Assembly: GCA_012934845.2 (NCBI GenBank)
Contig: WNNJ02001739.1
Coordinates: forward strand, 372,001-436,000
Source: Pomphorhynchus laevis
Lineage: Eukaryota; Acanthocephala; Palaeacanthocephala; Echinorhynchida; Pomphorhynchidae
Reading direction: 5' to 3'
DNA: 64,000 nt
The notes below the pieces were generated by a model. That model had not been told where the DNA came from. It saw only the letters and a program-made list of their open reading frames with translations, and ran no database searches. The translations under genes were made by a program, and so were the position numbers. Positions 1 through 10,867 of this stretch are shown in pieces. The first letter of the stretch is position 1. Every line of letters begins with the position of its first letter.

Positions 1-700
1 TCATAATTCACAAGGAGATATAGTCATTAAAGCAATTCGGAACAGCAATGATGTCGAGGGCACCGTCGGGAATATGAGAGGGCCTAGTTGAAAGTAATGT
101 ATAATTAAAATAAGAAAAAAAGATTAGTTAGGGTAATAGAGTCAGAGACATCTGAACGATCAAGACGAATGTTAAAGTTACTGAGAACAAAAGAAGAATT
201 ATAAAACAATGAACAGTGAGAAAGAAGATCCGCAAGCCCGGTAAAGAACATACGTGCGGGGACGGCTGAACCTGGACGGTATATAATCACAAGTTCGAGC
301 GAGAAAGGTGTTAATGATTTTCATATGAGTAATTCCAACGAAGTGTAATGGATGTTAGCGTTAATTTTACGCAAAGACGTTGAGTGACGAGCAATTGCAA
401 CAGTAACGCCATGGTTAGAAGCAGTAGATGTATGAGAGACAATTGGACGAGCTGATTCAACTAGAGAACAACCAGAGCGGCATAGACGACGAATTGCAAG
501 ATCGTCAGAGTGCCGGGATTCAGTAATGCAGAGAATATCGATAGATAATTGATCAAAGATATCAAGGATCAGATCAGCTTTATGAAGAATGTAGCGAGTG
601 TTGAAAATACTAAGACGAAAAGTATGCTCAGGAGCGAGATCGACCAGCAAAGAAGACTGGGGAAGACGGAACGACATCAAATTTTTGACATCGTTCGGAT
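1..700 (-). pseudogene. LINE family A, endonuclease (EN) domain fragment
   Basis: Remnant of the apurinic-endonuclease domain of an APE-type LINE. On the minus strand, about 680 to 321 reads in one frame with the family's start region (LSIFNTRYILHKADLILDIF, then DILCITESRHSDD). It continues in another frame at 290-105 with an IYRPGS block and a degenerate catalytic-loop motif (SNFNIRLDR in place of GDFNIRLDR). Positions 1-100 still read like downstream EN sequence. The fragment runs off the window's left edge. The same EN block recurs at 39.1-39.5 kb in the fuller family A copy. At least one frameshift separates the pieces, so it is not functional. Clade placement (CR1/Jockey superfamily) is inferred from motifs only. 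Confidence 0.75.
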
Positions 701-704
701 GACG

Positions 705-1725
705 TGAAAATTTTGGTTGATTTGACGGATTTCATAGGGATGACTCGCCGTATGCTTCTCGTTGATGTTTCTCAATGCCAGCTGGATTATGCTGGGCAAT
801 ATCAGACGGAGAGCGGTCAGGTAATATACGATAAGTATATTAAGTTGTCAGAAGTTCAAAACGTTGGGAGTGGAAGACTGATATGATTTGATTTAGTGGA
901 TTTGTTTAAACGGATAAAAGATCCAGGGACGATATTAATGAAAAGGGATGGATTATAACCAGGAAGAATGGTTGCTAAGATATACCTGAATTCAGTTACA
1001 CCATCGAGGTGAAATTGTGGATAAACAGATTCGGAAAGCTTTAAGTTAGATATGATAAAACGCCGATCGCGCGAAGGAAAACGATTACTTGGAAGTGTTG
1101 GACGGTAGAGCTGGTAGGAGTAGAGTCAGAACATTAGGAAGAAGTGGGAATGACAAGGTGATCAATGGAGGATTAAGATAGGTTGGAGCATGTTTGGCAG
1201 GAGTGGAGTGTTGAATCGGTTGATCGGAGATGTTATTGGATATGAATTTGATGGAAGGATGTAAATTATCAAGAAATGATACAAAGGAGGTAGAGTAAGG
1301 AGTACGTGAAGAGAAGACAGAAGTATGAGATGTATTTTTATTAGGGAGGAATGTGAAAGAAGAGGTTCGAGATGAAAAGCTTTACCGTTAGCATTGTTAT
1401 TATGATGAGGATGAATGGAAGTTTCATCGTATTTGAAGGAGGTGTGTGTACTTGAAGGTTCAATAATGGGATTATAAAATGCGAAGCCAGGTCTTAATGT
1501 GAAGGAAACGTCAAAAACCGTATCGGTCTGAGTAATCGTGTGTGAGACAGAAGTGGATGAGCATGCTAACTGTAAAATTTTTACTGATGAGCAAAAACCA
1601 CATGTAAACGGTCTACGTTAATACACCGAGCGGTCGGATATTTTAACTGTAACAAGGGTCCATACATCACAGTCTTTGCAATCACATCAAACTTTCAAAC
1701 TGGTACAACTATCATTGCATTTCGA
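705..1725 (-). pseudogene. LINE family A ORF1 remnant
   Basis: Upstream part of the same minus-strand LINE. Around 1060-880 the minus strand reads as an ORF1 segment (RRFIISNLKLSES, then FRYILATILPGYN), resembling the RRM-like core of CR1-type ORF1. Around 1690-1575 it encodes a cysteine finger (CDCKDCDVW, then FTCGFC after a frameshift and stop) shared with the other ORF1 copies in this window. Several stops and shifts make it a pseudogene. The middle part (about 1150-1550) is serine/threonine-rich and not recognisable. Confidence 0.55.
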
Positions 1726-1828
1726 TGTGAAAGAGGCATGATCAAGGCCATGGATCTAATATTGAGCTTTTCTAGGCATGATCTTTTATCGAGAGATTAA
1801 GCTCAATCAACGAGCGTAGAGAGCGGAA

Positions 1829-2111
1829 CTGACAGGAATAATTATGGAACTGACAGTAATAATCTGGAATTGACAGGAATAATCTGGAACTGACAGGAAT
1901 AACCTGAAACTGACAGGAATAACTGGAATTAGCAGGAATAATCTAGAACTGACGGGAATAATTTTGAACTGACAGGAATAATCTAGAACTGACAGGAATA
2001 ATCTGGAATTGACAGGAATAATCTGGAACTGACAGGAACAATCTGGAACTGACAGGAATAATCTGGAACTGACAGGAATAATCTGGAACTGGCAGGAATA
2101 ATCTGGAATTT
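1829..2111. repeat. 20-bp minisatellite
   Basis: About 14 tandem copies of a 20-bp unit, consensus GGAACTGACAGGAATAATCT, with scattered substitutions (GAATTGACAGG, GAACTGACGGG, GAACTGGCAGG) and a few length variants. No ORF or flanking gene explains it. It lies just upstream of the family A ORF1 remnant. It is a continuous tandem repeat without spacers, so it is not a CRISPR array. Confidence 0.95.
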
Positions 2112-2843
2112 ATATTTTAACTAAGTTTTTTACGTTTTTTAAGTTCTTCTCCACTCTTTTCACTTCTAATTAATTATCTTTCTCCCGATGATGATATCCA
2201 AAAAACGCACTAACCAAGGCAAATCGGTATGTCTCAGAGATATTAAACCAAACTCATCCGAGGGGTTATTATATAAACATTTTATATCGATACACAATCG
2301 AGATACATGCTTCAAAACCGATTCACTATTTTTTACTGATTGGGAACGATGTTTGAATGCAATATTCTAAATGCAGTCTGACCATTGCATATAAAAGTGT
2401 TTTTAAAAACGAATTTCAAATACAGTATAAGATATATGAACTGACAGCCATGTACATAAATGTACACAATGTCACTTGCATTGAAAGTCTATAGAATGAA
2501 ACATCGACGGATATTTTGTTTGAGTGCAAACTTTGTATGTTACTGATGAAAACAAATGCTTAATAGTCAACTAACAATCATAAGCTAAAATATTATGAAG
2601 CACTCGTTCCTAATTCTTTATGAGAAATTTACTTTAGTGGATTTTATAAATTTCATCAATAGACTCGACTTAAATAAAAAACGACAAAATCCAACAGTAT
2701 CAATATAAAAATATAATTGAAAATATAAAAGTCAAGCTCTCTACTAAAGATATTAGACAATAACATTTTTATTTATCTCTCAAGTGTTTTATTTTTAAGT
2801 TCATTATTTTTAATTTAAAGATTCTAGTATAATCAAATTTCGA
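2112..2843. other. AT-rich sequence without a recognised gene
   Basis: Only short chance ORFs. No motif, splice structure or repeat recognised. Confidence 0.5.
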
Positions 2844-3775
2844 ATGTTGAAACATAAATTAAAATATAAATTTATTTTTATATTTCGCTATGATTTTGGT
2901 TTCTCTTTACTCATTGTAGCTTGGTTTTCTTCATATATATCAAAACGTATATTTCGCGTCTGTTCTAACTCTTCTCTTTCACATCCTTCTTTCATCTTGT
3001 CCGGTGTTCCACAAGGATCCGTATTAGGCCCTTTGCTTTTTGCTCTTCTTCTCGGTGACTTGTCTTCGATTTTTCATACATTTAACTTCCAGTTATGCTA
3101 TATGCTTATGACATTCTCATCTATGTTCATGCACTTGCTTATCGTATTCATGATCTTAGTGTTTTTGCTTCCAACTGTCTCGCCTCAATTTTCAATCATC
3201 TTTATTCTCTTCGTCTTACTCTCAATCTTAATAAATCCAAAATAATGTGGATCTTTCCTCGACTCCCCGTCTTAGAACCACCCTCTATCATTAAATTCTA
3301 TAATTCTTTTTACCGTTGACAATCTCGTTTTCTTAGGCTTTCATCTCGAAACCGACTTTTAGTTAAACTTTTCGTTAGAGATAAAGTGCGCTCATCTACC
3401 TTGATTCTCCGCAACCTCCGTCAAATTCATATATTGATCGATGTCCATTCTTGTATGACTCCTATATCTTCTCTCTTTTTCTCAAGACTTGATTACTGTC
3501 TTAGTCTATTTTTCAACTCACCTAAATCCACTCGTCCACTACAAAGCATCGTAAACGCACCCGTCCAAATTCTCCACTTTCTTCGTCGTTTTTATCATAC
3601 ATATCACCATCTTGCTTCTCACCATTTACCTACCATTTGTTCTCGTGTTCAAATTCATCTTCTTCGTATTGCTTTTCGCCTTGTAACTTTTCATACTCCT
3701 TCATTTTTCAACCTTCTTTTTCTAAACAATTCTGGTCCTGATTACTGTTCTTTGCATTTCTATGTACAGACTTAG
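2844..3775 (+). pseudogene. LINE family A reverse transcriptase, 3' fragment
   Basis: 5'-truncated reverse transcriptase. Visible blocks are the motif GVPQGSVLGPLLF, LLLGDLSSIFHTFNF, then after a frameshift a damaged catalytic block (LYAYDILIY in place of QYADDILIY). KSKIMWIFPR and the thumb region follow in further frames up to about 3775. It is closely related to the copy at 57.8-59.6 kb. At least three frameshifts are present and the family A 3' tail is missing. The fragment abuts the 65-bp tandem repeat. Confidence 0.8.
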
Positions 3776-3895
3776 CCGTGATGCTTTAAGTCGATGACAC
3801 AAGATAGAAAGAAGATCAACTAAATGGGTAACAGACTTAGCCATGATGTTTTAAGCCAATGACACAAGATATAAAAAAGAATCAACTAAATGGGT
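3768..3895. repeat. Two tandem ~65-bp repeats
   Basis: Two copies in direct tandem, the first beginning ACAGACTTAGCCGTGATG and the second ACAGACTTAGCCATGATG. Each ends near AACTAAATGGGTA, and they differ at several positions. They sit at the 3' end of the minus-strand CR1-like LINE, so they may be duplicated 3'-tail units. Confidence 0.85.
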
Positions 3896-4173
3896 AAGTT
3901 AGAAAATGTGCAAATCAGCCTGATCTTATATCCAATGTCGAACCATTTTTTGAAAGCGAAGACATTGGTGACGGCAGCGATATCCTCAGGCAAACTATTC
4001 ACATCATCTACCTCCCGTTCAGATAGTCTGTAAAATTTTCGCAGCTTGCACGGAAATTTTTTAAACAGCATCATACGATGGCCTCGCAATCTCGTATTAT
4101 TTCGAAACCTAACTACATCCAACATGAAAGTCATCAACTGAATGTACAATTCGCCAAAGTGCAATAAAGTCAA
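3886..4173 (-). pseudogene. CR1-like LINE, C-terminal tail fragment
   Basis: Minus-strand C-terminal tail of a CR1-type ORF2. The signature is NNTRLRGHRMMLFKKF followed by VNSLPEDIAAVTNVFAFKKW, corresponding to the 'LRGH ... WN.LP ... FK..L' ending seen in the other CR1-like copies here. It is separated from the rest of its reverse transcriptase (4.65 kb upward) by the Ty3/Gypsy fragment. Confidence 0.75.
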
Positions 4174-4189
4174 GAAAAATATAACGATA

Positions 4190-4645
4190 CCTCACTGATA
4201 AAACATTCAAGCATCTTGTGATGAACTATAGAAGCTTCATTGAATACATCTAGAAACACAAAATATTTATACAATCACGACATTCACCCCCAACAAATAT
4301 AATCGTTTAAGTACGTGGGGTGATTTCTCTTCCGCTGCGGTCTTAATGAACTGCGTGATAATTCATTCATATCATGTTTTGGTTCTGGACATGATATGAA
4401 TGTCCAGATAGGAGGAATCGTCTTCGTCAATCGAGTTATTGTTCATCTTCTGATCAGACAGAATATCTTGAATGCGATCATCATTTGTAGTATTATTTGA
4501 TTGATTGGACATACCATTATCCGCATTGCTTGATGTAGTCAGTTCCGCGCTCCCGGGAGCTACGTCTCGTAGAGAAACAAACGCTCTCTTGATTATCAGG
4601 ATATCTTACAACAGCATAGTTCGGATTAGCGACTACTAGCTTTGC
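4190..4645 (-). mobile_element. Ty3/Gypsy LTR retrotransposon fragment (pol C-terminus and LTR start)
   Basis: On the minus strand, 4640-4310 reads as the end of a Gypsy polyprotein: ANPNYAVVRYPDNQES, then VSLRDVAPGS after a frameshift, a polar linker, and the ending RPQRKRNHPTYLNDYICWG. The frame ends at what looks like the LTR start (TGTTGGGGGTGAATG, reading down from about 4302). A TATAAATA box follows about 25 bp into the presumed LTR. The internal region upstream and the LTR end are missing. It interrupts the CR1-like LINE. A motif similar to AACTACATYCAACATGAAA lies on both sides (about 4109 and 4649). Family assignment is from recalled signatures. Confidence 0.7.
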
Positions 4646-6320
4646 TAACTACATTCAACATGAAAACCATCAGCCATTTACTTGAAATAAACTCCAATGA
4701 CAACACAACCGAGAAGCACGTCTGAGTACATTTTCCAAGTTAATAAATTCACCCCTATTTGTTGGAAAGGTTGCCTGTACACAGTACTCAAAATTGGGTC
4801 TTACTAGGGTACAATAAAGTTTGACGAAGATTGGAGCCGATAATCTTGCAAAGTAGTCTTGATGAAGTATAAGGCGCGTATCTCTTTTTAACTGCACATG
4901 ATCGCTGTTTGCTCTTGTTTTTAGCGATTCGTGAATTATCACTCCCAGATCGGAATGTTATAAGACTCGCTTGATTGATTATCCATTTATTTTGTAGTCA
5001 AAATGAGTTATATATCTACCCAATATCATCAACACATGTTTTGTCGCTTTGAGTATCAATCCAGTATTATTACACCAAGTCTCGATACATTTAATGCCAT
5101 GCCGTAAACATTCACAAGCCGCCTTGTTTTGGGCTGTTGCCCACATTTTGACATTGTTAGCAAATGCCAGGTGAGGACACTAGCCTTATGAGTAGGTTAT
5201 TCAAAAAAAATGATAAGAGAAAAGTGAACTTAGGATCGTGCACTGAGGAACACCCGAATGAACACATCGAGCTGTTGGCAAAACTTCATCTAATCGCAGA
5301 ACGAAGGATCGGTCCTCAAGAAATGTCTTAATCCAGTTGCAAAGTGCAGTAGAAACACCGTAATGATGTAATAATGAATCAAAGCGAGTGTGCGGAACTC
5401 TGTCAAATGCCTTAGAAAAATCAAGAAATATTATATCAACCGTAAAACCCGAACTCAGAGCAGCTCCCTAATATTCGCAAGGCTTTAACATATTAATTAG
5501 ACACAAGCGACCGGGTAGGAAGCAGCGCTAAGAATCATCAAGAATTTAATATAATTTTAGATGGTCACGTATTCTCTTCGCAATGAGACTCTTCATAATT
5601 TTAGAAATAACACTGGCAAGACTAATTGGTCTAAAATCTGAACAAGTTAGTGCCAACTGCTTCTTCGGAATAGGCACAACAATTGCACTTTTCTAATCAT
5701 CAGTAATCCAGGAATGCTGTAAACTTAAATGAAATAGGGACGTAATGCTTGGAGCAATAATGAGCGACAGAGTGCGCAAAAGAAAAGATGATATACCATC
5801 TGGTCCTGTAGAGCCAAATTTATTTAATTTATGGAGTTTAGATTGAACTTCAATGACATTAATGGGAAATATTGATAAGTTAGATTGAAAGTTGGACGGG
5901 TACTGTACCTGGTCAATATTTTATTGTGAGGGTGGAGATACTACAAAACTGATCTCAAGAGCTTCCACAATAGCATTCATGTTAACTACATCACCGGATT
6001 CAAAACGAACACAATTAATCGTGGAAGGTATGGTACGACGATGTCTAACATATGCCCAAAAACGTTTAGTAGTCATTTTAATGTTAGAACCAATATCCTC
6101 TTTGAATGTTTTAATTTTTGAGCGTTTTAATTGATTGCAGATATTGTGAAGAGTTTTATACGAATGGAACATGACAATGTTGTGTTGAAAGATTCGCCAC
6201 AATCAATTTATTTCCTTGATCGTAGTCTTAAGCTCATTGTCGAACCACAGTGGCGCTGTCGTCCGATAAGCCCTACTTCTTATTGGAACAAACGTATCCG
6301 AAATTGTTATGAGGTTTCTG
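4646..6320 (-). pseudogene. CR1-like LINE, reverse transcriptase region (decayed)
   Basis: Minus-strand reverse transcriptase in several broken frames. Fingers: about 5880-5590 (TGPDGISSFLLRTLSLIIAP, VVPIPKKQLALTCSDFRPIS). Palm motif A: about 5455-5400 (DIIFLDFSKAFDRVPH). Motif B: about 5250 (GVPQCTILSS, where GVPQGSVLGP is expected). Thumb: 4942-4670 (LILHQDYFARLSAPIFVKL, VLRRASRLCC). A YADD box is not found in a clean frame. The N-terminal linker is at 6202-5921. It belongs with the endonuclease at 6325-7053 and ORF1 at 7064-8399. Confidence 0.8.
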
Positions 6321-6324
6321 GTCA

Positions 6325-7053
6325 CTAACGATAAGGATCACAAATTGGAAGATCGGCAGATCTGAAGTTTAGCTGATTACTATAGAGTTGGAGATCTTCT
6401 ACGTATACTCGACTATAATTTCGCTTTCCGAAGCCACGGCACTTAGATCGCCTTTGTAAAGTGTGCGCAATTTGTACTGAAATTACACAACGATCGCTGG
6501 TTTCTAAAGGAGACTCGAAATCAACTCTGATTATATCTCCAATGCGCTTGTTAAATACAAGATCTAATATTGTATCCGGTTGATACGATATACATGTTAG
6601 TTGATTAATATGTTGGATTAGGAAAAGTTCAGCAAGTAAGAATTCAGCAAGCACGCAGTTTTCGACATTATAGTAATACAGGCTATTACTAATCCAGCTA
6701 ACTTGAAAAATATAAAAATCCCTAACGGGGAAGAAATGATTTGAGAAGCAGAATGATCTTAGCTGATTTTCCAAAATATCCCACTGTGTGTGGACCGAAA
6801 GCGATCTGTATAGGACGCAAATATCTATTGAACAATGAGTACCATGGACGCAGAATGACAACAACTCAAACGAATAGTAATCATCGCACAATTTAGTAAC
6901 CTTGGTAATTGATAATGTATTTTTAATATAAGCAGCAACACCTCTGCCACGACGACCTGATACTCTATCTGCTTTCAAAAGTTGATAGCCAGGAATAGCC
7001 ATAAGGTCATCATTAATTTGAGAGCGAATCCATGGCTTAGAAATGCAAAACAA
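6325..7053 (-). pseudogene. CR1-like LINE, endonuclease domain
   Basis: 242 open codons on the minus strand. EN-like blocks are a degenerate TESWL region (KPWIRSQINDDLMAIPGYQL), DRVSGRRGRGVAAYIKN, VLYRSLS, and LVFNKRIGDI with a modified SDHC-type ending (TSDRCVIS in place of SDHC.V). The catalytic GD.N segment is not recognisable around 'HFFPVRDFYIFQVSW', so this copy should be inactive as a nuclease. The start is arbitrary because upstream sequence continues in another frame (7276-7064). Confidence 0.75.
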
Positions 7054-7063
7054 TTCAAAATCT

Positions 7064-8400
7064 TTAAAACATAAAATGTTGCACTTCAGACAATTGAGCA
7101 GGTAAGCTTCTGAAATTGGAATAACTTACCACCAGAAGATATTCATTAGTACAGATTCTCTCTGAATAGTTAGATGATAACTTCCTTTTCAAACATATAT
7201 CCATTATATGTCTCATAATGGCGTTGTCACGTCTAGTGAGAGATTGATCGATCTCCATCGAACTGCAGAACGCCACCTAACAACCCGAAAATTTCGAATG
7301 CACGTATTCAATTCACCATTTTGCAACCTGTAATGAAATTCCGCTTTGATATCCTTCAATTTTTGCCTGTTTTCGAAAGAAAGATCTGGTAAAATTCGTA
7401 TTTTGATACCTTTTAGTCGATAACCGAATTTAACAGGCACTTTGCTTGTTATGTCAATCCTAACACGACCTTTAGCAATCGTTCTCTATCGTTATTATTA
7501 CCCAACCACCTATAGAGCTATCTCACTACGATAGACGACGCGACATCTTCCTCACCTTTTACGAACAAATTAAAAAAGAACAAATGTAAACCAACAATAT
7601 CGTCGTCAAGCCGTTCTGTACACAAGAGGATGATTATTCATCTAAACTCTATAGAGATATGTTACATCCCCTATTTATATATGATTGCAATCTATTGACT
7701 TATGCTCTTATCGAAATACGGCTTGTTGCTAAGCGAATAACTGCCAGTCACCATCATCAGTCGTTTTCGAATTTGTAATCACAGGCACTGTCGAAGTAAC
7801 ATCTTGATTGGTTCCTGGTTGTGCACAGTATTATTGACAACTTGTGTCTTGGTTTTTCAAAATTCTCCTGGAATCATCGATCTTGATACAGTCACCGTTT
7901 CCCTTTGGTGAGTTTTCTTGACGTTGAAGATCTGATAGTGTTTGTTATTGATAATGACGCAGACGGGACTAGCTCTCCCTAGTTGTATTGTTATCCGTTT
8001 AAAGACCAAGATGGCGAAGGAGTTAGTAAGCAGCGGATGACGACGATAGCTTGGAAGATATTTTGTCGTTTGTTAATTGCTTAGGTATGACAGCAGTCTG
8101 AATCGACTGAGAAACATCATCAATATTATTTATTAAACACAGCTCTGTTTCGTTAGCCCTCAAAACGTGTTCCCTGCTTGGGTGATCATGCTTAATTAGC
8201 TTACTTACAAGGTAGCACAACAGAAGCCGTAGAGGAAATTCCGTCCTGATACGTTATCATTGTCATTGGACGGAATTGCAACGTGAGTCCAAACATTGCA
8301 ATCCTTGTTGTCGCATCCAATTTGCTTTTCGATGTAAGTATCGTTACTGACAGACTTAGGCTGCTGGCCGACATGTTTAGTTAGCTTTCTCTTCACCATA
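7064..8400 (-). pseudogene. CR1-like LINE ORF1 with N-terminal cysteine finger
   Basis: ORF1 of the same minus-strand LINE. It opens at 8399 with MVKRKLTK and a cysteine finger at residues ~29-61 (IGCDNKDCNVWTHVAIP, then FLYGFCCATL), followed by an overlapping frame (8220-8023). A C-terminal RRM-like end lies at 7440-7213 (KGIKIRILPDLSFENRQKL, then ELNTCIRNFRVVRW). ORF1 proteins of CR1-type LINEs bind the element RNA. The finger is nearly the same as in the ORF1 at 53.4 kb, including the MVK start. Several frameshifts separate the parts. Confidence 0.7.
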
Positions 8401-10867
8401 ATAAGATGTCAATTAAAATTGGAAATACGTTTTCGTTGTCGTTGAAATTAGTTTTCCAAAACTAATTGAAACCTAATAGAAGAGTAAAACATAGTCACGA
8501 TAATCTTGTAGTGTTTTCTAGTAATTATATTACAATTGCGGGATTTAAAAAACAAGGAGATATGGCGCTCCAAATTCTAACGTATTTGTGCTGAATTGGA
8601 AATATTGGAGAAGAAAAAATCTGATCTTAGTTCACAACATAAGGGGTCTGTTTTGAATGACTGGAGAAGGAATGCATGATCATTTTAAATGCTTGGAATT
8701 GGATTCTTAACTCTTACGATCAGCTAAAAAAGCTCACGTTTCTCTTTTAGTTAAAAAGCTCACGTTTGCTGTTCTTTCTCTTTTCAGTTCTATATATGCA
8801 ATGTCGATATTTGGTTCCTCGGCTAAATCTCTTATATAATCAGAGTATCATATATTTACAACGGTGGTATTTTTATGAATTTTTTATTGTATCCAACTAG
8901 TGGTGTTAGATCACACAAAGTGATTTCGCAGTAGACATTTGATAAGGTTTTCTTTTCTTAAAACTTTCCAAATTTATACACTTGGAATTTCAACATGCAA
9001 GCTTATATTCACTAACTTGTCGGTGTTGTTTCGCCCGCTACCTACTTGCAATAATACACATGAGTTCATTAGAATGTATATAAATCTGGCACAAGAAAAT
9101 ACGTTACTGTTAAGATATTTACTTTCCTGTTAGTTTTGATTATATAGCAGTTCCTCCTGATGACCTCTAATTCTTATTATGATACAACGTCTGTTATTTA
9201 TTAGTCATTTATAAAAATGACTTTTATTTTAAATTTCATTTTTTATTTTTTAACTTGATTTAAATTATAAAAATCTTATAACAATTATTTATTTTATTAT
9301 TTAATTATTAAATTTTGATTTAGCATTATTATGTTTTGTTTATTTTATAATTATATTAAATACGTAGACTCAGTTAGCTGATTTGATTAAATGTAATGTC
9401 TTTAATGAACTCTAACTGTAAGACAAAGTAAAAAAAGCGGTATCTTACATAAACCTTATTAAAAAGAATACAGTAGGAACAATGTAGTTGATTCGAATAA
9501 AGCTTTGAAATGATAAACCTACTCAGGTTTCGAAAAAAATTTTTTAAACATAGAAAATCTAAAAACAATTATTTATTTTATTATTTAATTAGTAAATTTT
9601 GATTTAGCATTATTATGTTTTGTTTATTTTATAATTATATTAAATACGTAGACTCAGTTAGCTGATTTGATTTGCAACAATTTGTAACGATATTGGCTTT
9701 CTTCAAAATCATTTAAATATAGATGCATTTTTTAAACTAGTTACTATTGAATTAAATTAAACTAATTTAGATTCTATTAATTTAAACTAATTACTAACTT
9801 TTAGTTAATTTACTAAATTTTAACTTGATTTAAGTTATATTAAATCTTATACCAATTATTTATAATTATTTATTATCTAATTATTAAATTTTGATTTATT
9901 GATCAAATCAAAATATAGAGAGTAATAGGGACTGAAACATGATAACATAACGGTTCCTCCTGATGATCTCCAATCATTATTCTGATATATCGTCTGTTAT
10001 TTATTAGTCAATTCATAAAAGTTGACTTTTATTTTAGATTTCAATTTTAAATTTTTAATTGATATAACTTATGAAATATTATATAAAATTATTTGTGTCG
10101 GTCGTCACAGTCTTCTTAAGTCCAAATGACATGTATTTTGCCCTGCTGCTATGTTGGGTCGAGGAATAGGGTTTGAAACCTGATAACATAACAGTACCTC
10201 CTGATGACCTATAATCCTTATTCTGATACATCGTCTATTATTTATTAATCAATTCATAAAAACTGGTTTTGATTTTTAATTAAAATAACAGTACCTCCTG
10301 ATGACCTATAATCGTTATTCTGATACATCGTATATTATTTATTAAATTATTTATTATCAAATTATTTATTATTTAATAATTTCATTTTTATTTATCATTA
10401 TGTTTAATTTATAAATAATTTAATATACGTAGACTCAGTAATCTGATCTAATTATAGGATATATAGTAAGATGCATCATACACATTCATTTTCTCTAAAA
10501 TGATTATTAGAATTATATTACTCTAAATCGATCATTCATTCACTCATTGATTTTCGGACTTAAATAGCTTTAGATCAGATCTCACTATTTCGTCTGGAAG
10601 ACAATTTCATGAACTAATTGATCTGTGTGATAGTCTGGTAAGCCTCGATCAATGATCATATGATAATGTTTCTAGTGCCATGAAATGACCTGTGTGAGAC
10701 TGTCTGTCATTTAACGTGATGTATTTGGAGGGGTACAACCTTCTGCTTTCTGACCATATGTCACTTTGCCGCCATATCTAATGAAAAACAATCTAGCGCA
10801 GATACTCTGCATGTTAAGAATTGACAGCATGTCCCTATAATTATTTCGATATAATTAAAGACACAAT
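8401..10867. other. AT-rich region with dispersed non-coding repeats
   Basis: No gene recognised. It is built from a dispersed repeat ('family D'). One end carries TACGTAGACTCAGTTAGC (9361, 9645, and a variant at 10426). Another part carries CCTCCTGATGACCT followed by TTATTCTGATACATCGTC (about 9155, 9958, 10197, 10290). About 10106-10155 is the complement of the CATAGCAGCAGGGCC block seen at 29.76 kb. Confidence 0.75.
9287..9666. repeat. Direct repeat pair of ~95 bp
   Basis: 9287-9382 and 9569-9666 are almost identical (one difference noticed), each ending in TACGTAGACTCAGTTAGC plus TGAT. About 185 bp of unrelated sequence lies between them. This looks like a local segmental duplication within the family D repeat. 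Confidence 0.85.

Noticed and set aside
1829-2111. Possible CRISPR-like array
   Set aside because: Units are contiguous without variable spacers, in an animal genome. It is a minisatellite.
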